Assembly (NCBI RefSeq): GCF_004323595.1
Contig: NZ_AP019373.1
Location: 2,170,001 to 2,234,000, forward strand
Direction: 5' to 3'
DNA from: Sulfuricystis thermophila
GTDB lineage: Bacteria; Pseudomonadota; Gammaproteobacteria; Burkholderiales; Rhodocyclaceae
Length of the DNA stretch: 64,000 bases
Shown here: positions 18,167-27,854 of the stretch, piece after piece
How the letters are laid out: each line of letters opens with the position of its first letter
Position numbering within the stretch: position 1 is the stretch's first letter
The notes under the pieces: model-generated
Databases searched by the model: none
What the model was told of the DNA's origin: nothing
The model's input: only the letters and a program-made list of their open reading frames with translations
Made by a program: the position numbers and the translations under genes

Positions 18167-20197
18167 TTAGTGGGCAGCTTGCTTGAACAGCTTCGACTTG
18201 TCGACCAGGTCGACGTGGCGGCGCTTGAACACCGTCCACTTCTTGGTCTTCTTGTCGTAGATCGAGTTCACGAAGCAGTGCCAGTTCTCTTCGTCGATGA
18301 AGTTCTTGTCGGTGCGATAGTAGAAACCGGGGTAGCGGCTCTCTTCGCGGAACTGGATGTGCTTCATGTGGGCTTCGGCCGTGAGGATGCGGTGATAGTT
18401 TTCCCAGGCACGCAAGAGCTCGTGCAGGTCCTTGGCACGCATCTTCTGGGCGTCTTCCTTGAGCATCTCGAGCTTTTCTTCGGCCATCTTCAGCAACACG
18501 TCGTTGGTGTTGTAGTAGGTGGCGACACCGGCGACATACTCGTCCATGATCTTCTGCAGACGGAATTGCAGCATCCGCGGCGTGATGTAGTTCGGGTTGA
18601 TGTCGATCGCGGTGGTGTAGTCCTTGTGCTCGAGGAAGTTGCGCACCGGCTTCCAGATGGCTTCGGCGATCTGCTCGGGGGTTTCGTCGAACTCGGGATT
18701 GAGGTTCGCGTTGTCGAGGCAGTACTTGACCATCGCCTTGGCGGCCATGCGACCTTCGGCATGCGAGCCGGAGGAGAACTTGTGACCGGAGGCGCCCACG
18801 CCGTCACCCGCGGTGAACAGGCCCTTGACGGTGGTCATCGAACGATAGCCCCAGTTCCAGCCGCGCGGCAGATGCTCGGGCACGCCGGGCAGTTCGGGAT
18901 CGTTCGCGGTCGGCGCGCCGACGTCGGTCGGGCCGGACACCCAGATGCCGCAGCAGCCGGAGTGCGAGCCGAGCAGGTACGGTTCGGTCGGCATCAGCTC
19001 GGAGTTCTTCTTCTCCGGCTCGATGTTTTCGCCGACCCAGACGCCGCACTGACCGATACACATGTCGAGGAAGTCTTCCCAGGCTTCGGCTTCGAGGTGC
19101 TTGACTTCCTTCGGCGTCAGCGTCTCGCGCAGCTTGGCCAGCGCAGTGACCGTGTCCATCATGATCGGGCCGCGGCCTTCCTTCATTTCCTTCAGCATCA
19201 GGTGGTTGCGCAGGCAGGAGGCAGGAACGGCGGCCTGGCCATAGGGCGGATACTCGTTGAGCAGATCCTTGTTCTTGGCCATGTAGTCTTCGCCATAACC
19301 GTTGGCGGCGCGGGCCTTGAACAGCAGGAACCAGGCGCCGACCGGGCCGTAACCGTCCTTGAAGCGGGCGGGCACGAAGCGGTTTTCCATCATGGTCAGT
19401 TCGGCGCCGGCTTCGGCAGCCATCGCGTAGGTCGAACCGGCGTTCCACACCGGATACCAGGCGCGGCCCTGACCTTCACCGACGGAGCGGGGACGGAACA
19501 GGTTGACGCAGCCGCCGGCGGCAACCAGGATCGCCTTGGCCTTGTAGATGTAGATCTTGTTCTCGCGCACCGAGAAGCCCGCCGCGCCGGCGATGCGGTG
19601 CGGATCGTTCTTGTCGTTGATCAGGTGTACGATGAACACGCGCTCCTGGATACGCTCCAGACCCAGCGCCTTCTTCGCCGCTTCGGCGACGATCCACTTG
19701 TAGGATTCGCCGTTGATCATGATCTGCCACTTGCCGGAGCGCACCGGCTCGCCGCCGTCCTTGAGCGCCGGCAGGCCTTCCTTGATCGCATCGGCGCCAT
19801 CGTGACGCACACCGTTGGCGTCGGTCTTCCAGATCGGCAGGCCCCACTCTTCGAACAGATGCACGGAGTCATCGACGTTGCGGCCGAGGTCGTAGGCCAG
19901 GTCGTCGCGGGTGATGCCCATCAGGTCGTTGGAGACCATGCGCGCGTAGTCGGCCGGGTCCTGACGCGGGCCGATGTAGGTGTTGATCGCCGACAGGCCC
20001 ATCGCCACGGCGCCGGAGCGGTCGAGCGCGGCCTTGTCCACCAGCTTGATCTTCAGTTCCTTGCCGGTCTCGGCCTTGACGGCCTCGGCCCAGCGCATGA
20101 TTTCGAAACCGCAACCGCAGGCGGCCATGCCGCCGCCGACGATCAGGATGTCCAGTTCTTCCTGGACGATTTCGGGATTTTCGAATGTTCCAGCCAT
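18167..20197 (-). CDS. aprA: Adenylylsulfate reductase alpha subunit
   Basis: 676 residues, normal for AprA. The N-terminal FAD-binding segment is LDILIVGGGMAACGCGFEI. The protein belongs to the fumarate reductase flavoprotein superfamily and carries AprA-typical stretches such as AVAMGLSAINTYIG and RNHLMLKEMKEGRGPI. With AprB it interconverts sulfite plus AMP and APS in the cytosol. In this chemolithotroph-like setting the oxidative direction (sulfite to APS) is likely. It follows aprB by 23 bp and is followed by a terminator. Confidence 0.96.
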   Translation of the reverse strand: MAGTFENPEIVQEELDILIVGGGMAACGCGFEIMRWAEAVKAETGKELKIKLVDKAALDRSGAVAMGLSAINTYIGPRQDPADYARMVSNDLMGITRDDLAYDLGRNVDDSVHLFEEWGLPIWKTDANGVRHDGADAIKEGLPALKDGGEPVRSGKWQIMINGESYKWIVAEAAKKALGLERIQERVFIVHLINDKNDPHRIAGAAGFSVRENKIYIYKAKAILVAAGGCVNLFRPRSVGEGQGRAWYPVWNAGSTYAMAAEAGAELTMMENRFVPARFKDGYGPVGAWFLLFKARAANGYGEDYMAKNKDLLNEYPPYGQAAVPASCLRNHLMLKEMKEGRGPIMMDTVTALAKLRETLTPKEVKHLEAEAWEDFLDMCIGQCGVWVGENIEPEKKNSELMPTEPYLLGSHSGCCGIWVSGPTDVGAPTANDPELPGVPEHLPRGWNWGYRSMTTVKGLFTAGDGVGASGHKFSSGSHAEGRMAAKAMVKYCLDNANLNPEFDETPEQIAEAIWKPVRNFLEHKDYTTAIDINPNYITPRMLQFRLQKIMDEYVAGVATYYNTNDVLLKMAEEKLEMLKEDAQKMRAKDLHELLRAWENYHRILTAEAHMKHIQFREESRYPGFYYRTDKNFIDEENWHCFVNSIYDKKTKKWTVFKRRHVDLVDKSKLFKQAAH

Positions 20198-20220
20198 GTC
20201 AGTTTCCTCGATGCGTTGAA

Positions 20221-20694
20221 TTACTTACGGATCAGTTCGGCAGGATTGCCGGCACGGAAGCCACCCATCACGTCGCGGGTGAAGGAGCCGGTCTGGTCGA
20301 TGTCGGCCAGCTTCGGCAGCGGCTTGCCGCCGTACGGATCGATCGAGCCCTCGGCGGTGGTGCGGATCGGGAACTTGAAGCGCTTGACGACGCCGTTGCG
20401 GAACTTGATGGTCCACATGATCGAGTCGGAACCACGCATCGGCTGCACGGAACCGCCCAGCGGCACGATGTCGGCATAGTGACGCGCTTCGATGGCGCCC
20501 TGTGGGCAGATCTTGACGCAGGAATAGCACTCCCAGCACTGATCCGGCTCCTGGTTGAAAGCCTTCATCGCATGGCCGGTGTAGGTGCCATCCTTGTCCA
20601 GCTTCATCAGGTCGTGCGGGCAGATGTACATGCAGGCGGTCTTGTCCTGACCCTTGCAGCCGTCGCATTTTTCGGTACGAACGAATGTAGGCAT
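20221..20694 (-). CDS. aprB: Adenylylsulfate reductase beta subunit (two [4Fe-4S])
   Basis: 157 residues. It has two ferredoxin-like clusters (EKCDGCKGQDKTACMYICP and CWECYSCVKICPQGA) and a C-terminal tail that wraps around AprA in known structures. It carries electrons from the AprA flavin to an acceptor. The ribosome site AAGGAGAAG precedes the ATG. It is the middle gene of sat-aprB-aprA. Confidence 0.96.
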   Translation of the reverse strand: MPTFVRTEKCDGCKGQDKTACMYICPHDLMKLDKDGTYTGHAMKAFNQEPDQCWECYSCVKICPQGAIEARHYADIVPLGGSVQPMRGSDSIMWTIKFRNGVVKRFKFPIRTTAEGSIDPYGGKPLPKLADIDQTGSFTRDVMGGFRAGNPAELIRK

Positions 20695-20820
20695 TACCTC
20701 TTCTCCTTGTTAGCTAACAATCCGCTGCTTTGCATCAGCGGTCCATTTAGGGCCGCACCCAACCTTGGCCGGGGCGTATCGCGAATCCGCTTCCGGCGGG
20801 TGCGGCGCTCCAAATTCCCA

Positions 20821-22044
20821 TCACGCGGCCGAGTGGCCCTTCAGTTCCACCTTCACCTTCTCGTGCTCGGCGAGACTCGCGTAATACTTCTTCAGCACCG
20901 CGGCGACTTCCGGACGCGAGAACTCGACCGGCAGATCCTGGCCTTCAGAGAGCATCGCGCGCACCTTGGTGCCCGAGAGCAGGATGCGGTCGTCCTTGGT
21001 GTGCGGGCAGGTGCGTTGCGAGGCCATGCCACCGCACTTCTTGCACCAGAAGGTCCAGTCGATGTTGAGGTTCTGGGTCTCCAGCGACCCCTTCGGAATC
21101 TGATCGAAGATCTTCTGCGCGTCGAACGGCCCGTAGTAATCGCCGACACCGGCGTGGTCGCGGCCGACGATCAGGTGCGAGCAGCCATAGTTCTGACGGA
21201 ACAGCGCATGCAGGAGCGCTTCGCGCGGGCCGGCATAGCGCATGTCGAGCGGATAGCCGGCCTGGATCACGGTGTTCGGCGCGAAGTAGTTGTCGATCAG
21301 CACCTTGATCGCCTCGGTGCGCACCTCGGCCGGGATGTCGCCGGGCTTCAGGTTGCCCAACAGCGAGTGGATCAGCACGCCGTCCATCGTCTCGATGGCG
21401 ATCTTGGCCAGATACTCGTGCGAGCGGTGCATCGGGTTGCGGGTCTGGAAGGCGGCGACGCGCGACCAGCCCATTTCCTCGAACTTCTTGCGCGTCTCGG
21501 CCGGCGTCATGAACTGATCGCCATATTTCTCCTTGAAGCCGCCGGTGGAGAGCACCTTGATCGGGCCGGCGAGGTTCACGTCGCCCTGCGCCATCACCAT
21601 CTTGACGCCCGGATGTTCGAGATCGGTGGTCTTATAGACCATCGCGCACTCGTGCGACTTGTCGATCTTGTACTTCTCGGTGACCTTCATCGTGGCGAGG
21701 ATCTCTTCCTTGCCATCGAGGCGCTTGCCGACCAGCGCGATGTCGGAGCCGGTCTTGATGCCGTCGGCGAATACCTCGTCGCACGACAGCGTGATCGGAA
21801 TCGGCCAGAACAAACCGTTGGCCATCTTCATGCCGTCGCAGACGCCCTGCCAGTCGGCGTGGGTCATGAAGCCGTCGAGCGGCGTGAAGCCACCGATGCC
21901 CATCATGATGATGTCGCCCGCCTCGCGCGAAGTGACTTTCAGTTTCGGCAGCGATGCGGCGCGTGCCTGTTCGTCCTTGAGAGCCTGGCCTTCGAGCAGA
22001 AGCGGTTTCAGTTGCCCGCCGCCATGGGGATTGACCAACGCCAT
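20821..22044 (-). CDS. sat: Dissimilatory ATP sulfurylase
   Basis: 407 residues. Active-site motifs [11 protein letters not shown] (200-210) and GRDHAG are present, and a zinc-type CKKCGG...CPH site is near the C-terminus, typical of the Sat/homo-oligomeric type rather than CysDN. In sulfur oxidisers it converts APS plus pyrophosphate to sulfate plus ATP. It is the first gene of the cluster, with a good AGGAGG site. The 126-bp gap before aprB contains two inverted repeats (20722-20741; 20752-20760 with 20798-20806) but no U-tract. Confidence 0.96.
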   Translation of the reverse strand: MALVNPHGGGQLKPLLLEGQALKDEQARAASLPKLKVTSREAGDIIMMGIGGFTPLDGFMTHADWQGVCDGMKMANGLFWPIPITLSCDEVFADGIKTGSDIALVGKRLDGKEEILATMKVTEKYKIDKSHECAMVYKTTDLEHPGVKMVMAQGDVNLAGPIKVLSTGGFKEKYGDQFMTPAETRKKFEEMGWSRVAAFQTRNPMHRSHEYLAKIAIETMDGVLIHSLLGNLKPGDIPAEVRTEAIKVLIDNYFAPNTVIQAGYPLDMRYAGPREALLHALFRQNYGCSHLIVGRDHAGVGDYYGPFDAQKIFDQIPKGSLETQNLNIDWTFWCKKCGGMASQRTCPHTKDDRILLSGTKVRAMLSEGQDLPVEFSRPEVAAVLKKYYASLAEHEKVKVELKGHSAA

Positions 22045-22239
22045 GTCAGAACCTCCTTGATTCGTGTGTTATTCGAATGGGTGCCAGGTCGGCCGGCCCG
22101 CCCCGTGCCCGGATCGGACACACAGCCGCATGGCCTGCCGCCTTCGATGCGACAGGCGAAGGCTAGCATTTCGCGCACGGCGCAATGATGCTAATTTTTG
22201 ATCAGAGAATAAGGCTCGCCAATTCGATCCGGATAAGGT

Positions 22240-22253
22240 TTGATCCAGATCAA
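22240..22253. promoter_or_regulatory. FNR/CRP-type palindrome upstream of sat
   Basis: TTGATCCAGATCAA is a perfect match to the FNR/ANR half-site pattern TTGAT-N4-ATCAA. It overlaps the last codons of the M48 gene and lies about 195 bp before the sat ATG, in the only gene-free stretch (22045-22249) that could hold the sat-apr promoter. A TATTCT-like -10 follows about 30 bp downstream on the minus strand. Confidence 0.55.
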
Positions 22254-23701
22254 AAGCCGGGGCGCGCGCCGCGTTGCATTTCGCTTTTGCGCTGCCGCAA
22301 TTCGCGCAAACGCGCATCCACTTCGGATTGCTCGTAGAAATTGGCATCGCCGGCCTGGCGGGCGAGCTCCAGTTGCATGATCGCCTCGTCGAGCTGTCCT
22401 TGCGCGAGATAGGCCTCTGCCTGCGCCCGATGCTCGCGCAGCCGCTCGCCGAGCGCCGCATGGGCCTTCGCTTCCAGCGCATGGAGGCGTGCGTCGCCGG
22501 GCGTGAGCTGCAGTTCCCGATGCGCGATGGTGACGACTTCGCGCGCCTGTGCCGCTGTGCCAGCGCCGAGTTTCGTTTCGAGCAACGCGTAGGTGAGGGC
22601 GCGCGCGTTCGGGAAGCGCCGCGCCGCCTCTTGCAGGATGCGGATCGCGCCCTCGGTGTCCTTGCGCTGGAGGCGAATCTGCGCCGCGAGGTTTTCGACC
22701 AGCGGCGATTCGAGTTTGAGCCGCCTCAAGGCCGCCAGCTCTTCTTCCGCCGCCGCGACCCGGTTGTCGCGCAGCAGCGCATGCGCCAGCCCAAAGCGCA
22801 CGTCGGCCTCGCGCGCATACTTGCCGGATTTGAGCTGGGCGGCGAAATCGGCCACCGCATCGCCGGGCGTGCCCTGATAAGCCCTGATCTTGGCGCGCAC
22901 CAGGCCGAATTCGACGCTGTCCGGCACCTGACGGTAGGGCCGCTGGGCGATGCGGTTTTCCATGTCGGTGATGCGCTCGGTGGTCAGCGGGTGGGTGCGC
23001 AGATAAGCCGGCGCATTGTTTTCGTAGAGGCGGCCGAATTGCAGCATGCGCTGGAAAAAGCTCGCCATGCCGCGCGTATCGAAACCGGCGCGCTCCATCA
23101 GATCGAGGCCGAAACGGTCCGCCTCGCGTTCGAAGTCGCGCGAATAGTTGAGCTGCTGCTGGATGCCCGCCGCCTGCCCGGCCACCGCCGCGCCCACCGC
23201 CACGTCCGGATTGCTGCGCGCCGCCAGGAGCGCCACCGCCAGCGAGAGCAGCGAGGCGAGCTGAGCCTGGCTCTGGGTTCCGAACATGCGCGCCAGATGG
23301 CTTTGCGTGACGTGCGAGATTTCATGCGCCAGCACGCCGGCCAGTTCCGATTCGGAACGCGCGGCGAGGATCAGACCGGTATGCACGCCGACGAAGCCGC
23401 CGGGAAGCGCGAAGGCGTTGAGCATCGGATCGCGCACGACGAAAAACTCGAACGAAGTGCGCGCACCCTCGACATGGCTGGCCAGCCGCTGGCCGAGCCG
23501 GTCGATGTAGTCGGCGATCTCGGCATCATGGACGTAATCCGGGTCGCGGCGGATCTCCGCCATGATCTTTTCGCCCAGGCGCCGCTCGGCCGGCACCGAC
23601 AGACCGCTGCGCTCCAGCTCGCCCAGATCGGGCAAGCCATCGGCCGAAGCCATCCCCGCCGGCAGCAGAAGCAAAAGGCAAAACCACAGGATCACTCGCA
23701 T
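22250..23701 (-). CDS. Periplasmic M48 metalloprotease with TPR tail (BepA-like)
   Basis: 483 residues from ATG 23701. A signal peptide (residues 1 to about 20, ending MASADG) is followed by an M48 domain with HEISH zinc motif and the downstream EADRFGLDLM Glu ligand. A C-terminal TPR-like repeat region begins near 290. The layout matches BepA/YfgC, which maintains outer-membrane protein assembly. The segment TKLGAGTAAQ in the TPR part coincides with a copy of the dispersed 25-bp motif. The longer frame reading back into moaC and element A is not the real start. Confidence 0.9.
   Translation of the reverse strand: MRVILWFCLLLLLPAGMASADGLPDLGELERSGLSVPAERRLGEKIMAEIRRDPDYVHDAEIADYIDRLGQRLASHVEGARTSFEFFVVRDPMLNAFALPGGFVGVHTGLILAARSESELAGVLAHEISHVTQSHLARMFGTQSQAQLASLLSLAVALLAARSNPDVAVGAAVAGQAAGIQQQLNYSRDFEREADRFGLDLMERAGFDTRGMASFFQRMLQFGRLYENNAPAYLRTHPLTTERITDMENRIAQRPYRQVPDSVEFGLVRAKIRAYQGTPGDAVADFAAQLKSGKYAREADVRFGLAHALLRDNRVAAAEEELAALRRLKLESPLVENLAAQIRLQRKDTEGAIRILQEAARRFPNARALTYALLETKLGAGTAAQAREVVTIAHRELQLTPGDARLHALEAKAHAALGERLREHRAQAEAYLAQGQLDEAIMQLELARQAGDANFYEQSEVDARLRELRQRKSEMQRGARPGF
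22549..22573 (+). repeat. Dispersed 25-bp motif, copy 4 (diverged)
   Basis: GTGCCGCTGTGCCAGCGCCG then AGTTT, antisense to the M48 gene, encoding KLGAGTAA. Three mismatches in the 5' half; the 3' half is exact. Confidence 0.55.
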
Positions 23702-23756
23702 CAGGCTATGATACCGGCGCTCTCCTCCGGTTCCCTTCGACAAAGTGCAAGCAAAT

Positions 23757-24386
23757 ATGAGCGACTCTCCTCTCAGAGCTCGTGAAAAAATTCGTCGCGA
23801 GCGGGCTGATGGCAAGGCGCACGGAGCGCAGCGACCGAGACATAACATGGAGTTAGGCGAGGGAGCGAGCACCGCGCAACGCAGCCAGCAGGCCGCGCAG
23901 CAGGATTTTTCACCAGCGCTCACCCACTTCGATGCCGCCGGCCAAGCCCACATGGTCGATGTCGGCGCCAAGCTTGAAACCGCGCGGCTGGCGCGCGCCA
24001 GCGGCCGCATCCGCATGCAGCCGGCCACCTTCGATCTGATCAAGTCCGGCTCGGCGAAAAAGGGCGACGTGCTCGGCGTCGCACGCATCGCGGCGATCCA
24101 GGGCGCCAAGCGCACCAGTGAGCTGATCCCGCTGTGTCACCCGATCGCACTCACCCGCGTCGCCGCCGAGTTCGAACTCGACGAAGCCACGAGCAGCGTC
24201 ACCTGCACCGTGACGGCCGAGACCTTCGGCCGCACCGGCGTCGAAATGGAAGCGCTCACCGCCTGCGCCACCGGCTTGCTCACCATCTATGACATGTGCA
24301 AAGCCGTCGATCGCGGCATGGTCATCGAGGAAGTGCGCCTGCTGGAGAAGGCTGGCGGCAAGTCGGGACATTGGCGGGCTCGCTAA
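23757..24386 (+). CDS. moaC: Cyclic pyranopterin monophosphate synthase with in-frame repeat insertion
   Basis: 209 residues, about 50 longer than usual MoaC. The conserved protein starts at [18 protein letters not shown] and contains [13 protein letters not shown] and [20 protein letters not shown], with the active-site residues for molybdenum cofactor synthesis. Between MSDSP and LTHFD the frame runs through all of repeat element A (23776-23921) without a stop, adding about 49 residues. The family active site is far from this flexible N-terminus, so the protein may still work. The stop overlaps the convergent dehydratase gene by 4 bp. Confidence 0.9.
   Translation: MSDSPLRAREKIRRERADGKAHGAQRPRHNMELGEGASTAQRSQQAAQQDFSPALTHFDAAGQAHMVDVGAKLETARLARASGRIRMQPATFDLIKSGSAKKGDVLGVARIAAIQGAKRTSELIPLCHPIALTRVAAEFELDEATSSVTCTVTAETFGRTGVEMEALTACATGLLTIYDMCKAVDRGMVIEEVRLLEKAGGKSGHWRAR
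23776..23921. repeat. Repeat element A, complete copy 2, inside moaC
   Basis: 146 bp, nearly identical to 12859-13003 from CGTCGCGAGCGGGCTGATGG through GCCGCGCAGCAG. Ends GAGCTCGTGAAAAAATTC and GATTTTTCACCAGCGCTC are imperfect inverted repeats. It is inserted in the same orientation and reading frame ([10 protein letters not shown]...[12 protein letters not shown]) as in the ligase copy. Confidence 0.88.
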
Positions 24387-26314
24387 GCCGCCTTCGCGCA
24401 ATGCACGAAATCGGCGATCTCGTCGCTCGGCTGGTAGCCTGAAACCAGCCCGGTGAGCTGCTGGCGGATCGCCGGCGCGTCGTTGGCATCCAGCGCCGCT
24501 TCGAGCGCCATAAGCCGCGGCGCCAGTTCCGCCCAGGGAAGAAATCGCTCGCGCGCCTTCAGGATGCGCGGGTGCCGGGACGGGTGCGGGTCGTCGCCGA
24601 TCAACAGTTCCTCGTAAAGCTTTTCCCCGGGCCGTAGCCCGGTGATGGCGATCTCGATGTCGCCGTCTGGATGCTCGGCATCACGCACCGACAGGCCTGA
24701 GAGCTCGATCATGCGCCGCGCGAGTTCCATGATCTTCACCGGCTCGCCCATGTCGAGCACGAACACATCGCCGCTCTCGCTCGCCTCACTGGCCAGCGCG
24801 CCGGCCTGGATCACCAGCTGCGCGGCTTCGGGGATCGTCATGAAATAGCGCGTCACCTCGGGGTGGGTCAGCGTGATGGGCCCGCCTTCCCTGATCTGGC
24901 GACGGAACAAGGGCACCACCGAACCCGACGAGCCGAGCACATTGCCGAAACGCACCATCGTGAAGCGCGTCCCGCCACCCTGCGCAGCGAACGCCTGCAG
25001 GATCAGCTCGGCCAGCCGCTTCGATGCGCCCATCACATTGGTCGGCCGCACCGCCTTGTCGGTGGAAATGAGCACGAAATCCGCAACGCCATGTTCTTGC
25101 GCCAGTCGCGCGAGGGTGAGCGTGCCAAAGGCATTGTTGCGGATGCCCGCGGCGATGTTGTGCTCGACCAGCGGCACATGCTTGTAGGCCGCGGCATGAT
25201 AGATCGTCTCCGGCCGCCATGCCGAGAGAATCGCGCGCATGCGCCGCTCATCGGCGACCGAGCCCAACAGCGGCACCGGCTCGCTACCCCCGGGCCGGCC
25301 GCGCAGTTCGCGGTCGATCTGGTAGAGGGCGTATTCGCTGATCTCCAGCAACAACAGCCGTCGCGGCCCAAGTGCGGCGATCTGCCGGCACAGCTCGCTG
25401 CCGATCGAACCGCCCGCGCCCGTGACCAACACCACCTTGTCATGGATGTTCGCGGCCAGTAGCGTCGGATCGGGCATCACTGGCTCGCGGCCGAGCAGAT
25501 CGTCGATGTCGAGCTCGCGCAAGTCCGAGATATGCACCTGCCCCTGCGCCAGCTCGGCCACGCCGGGCAGCGTGCGCACGGCGACCTGCGCGGCGCGCAG
25601 CCGCTCGACGATCTCGTGGCGCCGCCGCCGGCCCGCCGAAGGGATCGCCAGCAGCACGTCGCGAATCTGCTGCGCCGCGACCAAGTCCGGCAATGCTTCG
25701 GGCGCATGGATCGGCAGACCGTTGATCACCCCGCCCTGCAGCCGCACATCGTCGTCGAGGAAACCGACCACCTTCATCTCTTGGCTGTGCGCCAGCGCCG
25801 CCGCCAGCTGCCGGCCGGCGCTGCCGGCGCCATAGATCAGCACCTTGGGCAAGGCCATGCCGCGCAGGATGCTCTGATATTTGTCGCCCAGCCAGTAACG
25901 GGCGAAAGCGCGCGAGGCGCCGACGGCGACGAAGAGCAGCACCGGCTGGATCAGGCCCACGGTGCGCGGCACCCCGGCGACACCGATCGCCGTGAAGAGC
26001 GCCGCATAAAGCAGCGCATAGACGAACATCGCCTTCCCCACCGCGATCAGCGCCTGTAAGCCGGCATAGCGGAAGATGGCGCGGTAGAGGCCGGAAACCA
26101 CGAAGATCGGCAGCGCCAACGCCAACGAGCCGAGCGCCGCCCACTGTGGCCGCCATGGATCATCGCCGAAGAAGCGCACCCATTCGTCCAGCCGCAGATA
26201 GAACGCCAACCAGACCGTCAGCACGCACAGGCTCGCATCCACCGCCAGCGCCACGAGGCGCTTCGCCGGCCGCGGCAGATCGAGCAGGAGTTGGGTGGTT
26301 TTGACGAAGGCCAT
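24383..26314 (-). CDS. WbpM/CapD/PglF-like nucleotide-sugar 4,6-dehydratase
   Basis: 643 residues. Four or five transmembrane helices occupy the first ~140 residues, then a CoA-binding-like Rossmann region ([13 protein letters not shown]). The extended-SDR catalytic domain has [11 protein letters not shown] and [18 protein letters not shown]. Such enzymes make UDP-4-keto-6-deoxy-HexNAc for the first sugar of O-antigen, capsule or N-glycans. It is the last gene of the minus-strand glycan locus and fits the PglC/WcaJ-like transferase at 27855. Confidence 0.92.
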   Translation of the reverse strand: MAFVKTTQLLLDLPRPAKRLVALAVDASLCVLTVWLAFYLRLDEWVRFFGDDPWRPQWAALGSLALALPIFVVSGLYRAIFRYAGLQALIAVGKAMFVYALLYAALFTAIGVAGVPRTVGLIQPVLLFVAVGASRAFARYWLGDKYQSILRGMALPKVLIYGAGSAGRQLAAALAHSQEMKVVGFLDDDVRLQGGVINGLPIHAPEALPDLVAAQQIRDVLLAIPSAGRRRRHEIVERLRAAQVAVRTLPGVAELAQGQVHISDLRELDIDDLLGREPVMPDPTLLAANIHDKVVLVTGAGGSIGSELCRQIAALGPRRLLLLEISEYALYQIDRELRGRPGGSEPVPLLGSVADERRMRAILSAWRPETIYHAAAYKHVPLVEHNIAAGIRNNAFGTLTLARLAQEHGVADFVLISTDKAVRPTNVMGASKRLAELILQAFAAQGGGTRFTMVRFGNVLGSSGSVVPLFRRQIREGGPITLTHPEVTRYFMTIPEAAQLVIQAGALASEASESGDVFVLDMGEPVKIMELARRMIELSGLSVRDAEHPDGDIEIAITGLRPGEKLYEELLIGDDPHPSRHPRILKARERFLPWAELAPRLMALEAALDANDAPAIRQQLTGLVSGYQPSDEIADFVHCAKAA

Positions 26315-26322
26315 GGAGATTT

Positions 26323-27534
26323 CTATCCGTCACGCAGCCAATGGCCGACCGGCTGCGCCAGAAAATCCTCCAGCGCGATACCGTCTCCCCCGACCCGCAA
26401 CGCGCGCTGCGGCTTGAACGCCTTGACGAAAGCGGCCGTGCCGGCGTGAGTGCGCGGGGTGCGTCCGCTTTTCACTTCGATGGCGACCATGCGCCGCCCG
26501 GCCGTCACCACGAAATCCACTTCCTGATTGCCCTCTCGCCAGTAAAACACGCTGCATTCGCCGGCGAGCGCGGCATTGGCCAGATGCGCCCCGACGGCAG
26601 ATTCCGTCAGCCGCCCCCAAAATTCGCGATCGTCCCTGGCCTCGTCAAAACCGAGACCGCTCATGGCGGTCATCAGTGCGGTATTGAGCACCTGCAGCTT
26701 GGGGCTGGAGCCCCGACTACGCGCGACATCCCCGGCAAACTTGGGCAGACCGCAGACCATGCCCGCTTGGGCGAGCAAGCTCAGGTAATGCGCCAGCGTC
26801 GTGGTATTGCCGGCGTCTTGCAGCTGACCCAGCATCTTGGTGTAGGAAAGCACCTGTCCCGAATAGCGGCAGGCCAGCTCGAACAGGCGGCGCAGCAGCG
26901 CGGGCTTGTCCACACGGGTCAGCAACAGGACATCGCGCGCGATCGAGGTCTCGATCAGGCTATCGGCCACATAGCGCGCCCAGCGCGCTGGATCGGCGAT
27001 CAATGCCGCAGCGCCCGGATAACCGCCAAAGAACAGGTATTCCTCCAGCCCGAAACCGAACGCGGCGCGCATCTCGGCAAACGACCAATGCCCCAGCACG
27101 AGCGTCTCGAATCGTCCAGCCAGGCTTTCCGTGAGTCCCTGCGCGATCAGCAAGGGGGCCGAGCCAAGCAGCACCACTTTCAGCGGCCGACCCAGGCGGC
27201 TATCCTCGTCCCACAGGCGTTTGACGGTTTCCGACCAGCCCGGGATTTTCTGGATTTCATCCAGCACCAGCACCGCGCTTTCCCTGCCGGCAATCGCCAG
27301 CCGCGCCGCCTCCCATTGTTGGGCGATCCATTCCCTACCGCGCAGCGTCGGCTCATCGGCGCTGGCATAACGCACCGGTTGCAGCATCATGGCTGCGACC
27401 TGCTGCACCAGCGTGGTTTTGCCCACCTGCCGCGGGCCCACCACGACCTGGATGAAGCGACGCGGCTCGCTGAGTCGCGCCGCCAGAATGGCCGCCTGGG
27501 GGCGCTGGAATGCGCCCGAAGATTTACTCTCCAT
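26323..27534 (-). CDS. AAA ATPase with DUF4143 domain (1)
   Basis: 403 residues. Walker [10 protein letters not shown] is near residue 33 and Walker B-like VLVLDEIQK follows. The C-terminal DUF4143 region ends with a nuclease-like YWREGNQEVDFVV...IEVKSG. The function of this widespread family is not established; roles as mobile or defence-associated ATPases have been proposed. It lies between glycan genes and has its own upstream inverted repeat (27521-27568). Confidence 0.85.
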   Translation of the reverse strand: MESKSSGAFQRPQAAILAARLSEPRRFIQVVVGPRQVGKTTLVQQVAAMMLQPVRYASADEPTLRGREWIAQQWEAARLAIAGRESAVLVLDEIQKIPGWSETVKRLWDEDSRLGRPLKVVLLGSAPLLIAQGLTESLAGRFETLVLGHWSFAEMRAAFGFGLEEYLFFGGYPGAAALIADPARWARYVADSLIETSIARDVLLLTRVDKPALLRRLFELACRYSGQVLSYTKMLGQLQDAGNTTTLAHYLSLLAQAGMVCGLPKFAGDVARSRGSSPKLQVLNTALMTAMSGLGFDEARDDREFWGRLTESAVGAHLANAALAGECSVFYWREGNQEVDFVVTAGRRMVAIEVKSGRTPRTHAGTAAFVKAFKPQRALRVGGDGIALEDFLAQPVGHWLRDG

Positions 27535-27568
27535 ATTGAGTATTTTTGCTCAGGACACTGAGTAAATC
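27521..27568. promoter_or_regulatory. Inverted repeat at the start of the DUF4143 gene (1)
   Basis: GATTTACTC (27521-27529) and GAGTAAATC (27560-27568) are perfect 9-bp inverted arms flanking the ATG at 27534; CTCAG/CTGAG lies between. This could be an operator or an mRNA stem. Confidence 0.4.
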
Positions 27569-27713
27569 AACAAAGTTCGGTCAGGAATTCGGGAATGCGT
27601 TGTTGGCCGCCACGGCCATCATCGTCAGAGAGCCAATTCTTCGTGTCGCATGACGGCTCGCTCAACCGCGCCTGCAAGCGGGCGACGAAAGGACGTTCGA
27701 AAGCTGGATCCAT
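27567..27713 (-). pseudogene. Small 48-codon ORF, possible ATPase start remnant
   Basis: Starts MDPAFERPFVARLQARLSEP. RLQARLSEP resembles ILAARLSEP near the start of the adjacent DUF4143 ATPase, so this may be the relic of a second ATPase gene whose remainder was lost. Nothing else is recognised in the 320-bp gap 27535-27854 apart from inverted repeats and a dispersed motif. Confidence 0.3.
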
Positions 27714-27826
27714 GGCGGCGGTTTAGCATTGCCAGGGTCACCTAGTATTTTTACAAGGCCTCCTGGTATTTCGCCGCTCATTGATCAAACGCAAGGCAGC
27801 GCGGCTGGCTGTCCGGCGTTTCACGC

Positions 27827-27852
27827 AAATCTCGGCGCTGGCAGGACGGCAC
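27827..27852 (-). repeat. Dispersed 25-bp motif, copy 5
   Basis: AAATCTCGGCGCTGGCAGGA then CGGCAC on the plus strand, 2 bp beyond the stop of the sugar transferase gene. One inserted T and one substitution against the consensus. Confidence 0.65.
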
Positions 27853-27854
27853 TA

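Noticed and set aside
20722-20806. Inverted repeats between sat and aprB considered as a terminator
   Set aside because: Neither stem is followed by a U-rich tract on the minus strand, and the genes are expected to be co-transcribed.
18170-22188. Two very long plus-strand open frames (769 and 667 codons) antisense to aprA, aprB and sat
   Set aside because: They mirror the codon pattern of well-recognised minus-strand genes, have His/Asp/Val-rich composition typical of antisense reading in GC-rich DNA, and match no family.
24990-25020. GCGTCCCGCCACCCTGCGCAG in the dehydratase gene considered as a motif copy
   Set aside because: Too many differences in the core; expected by chance in GC-rich coding DNA.
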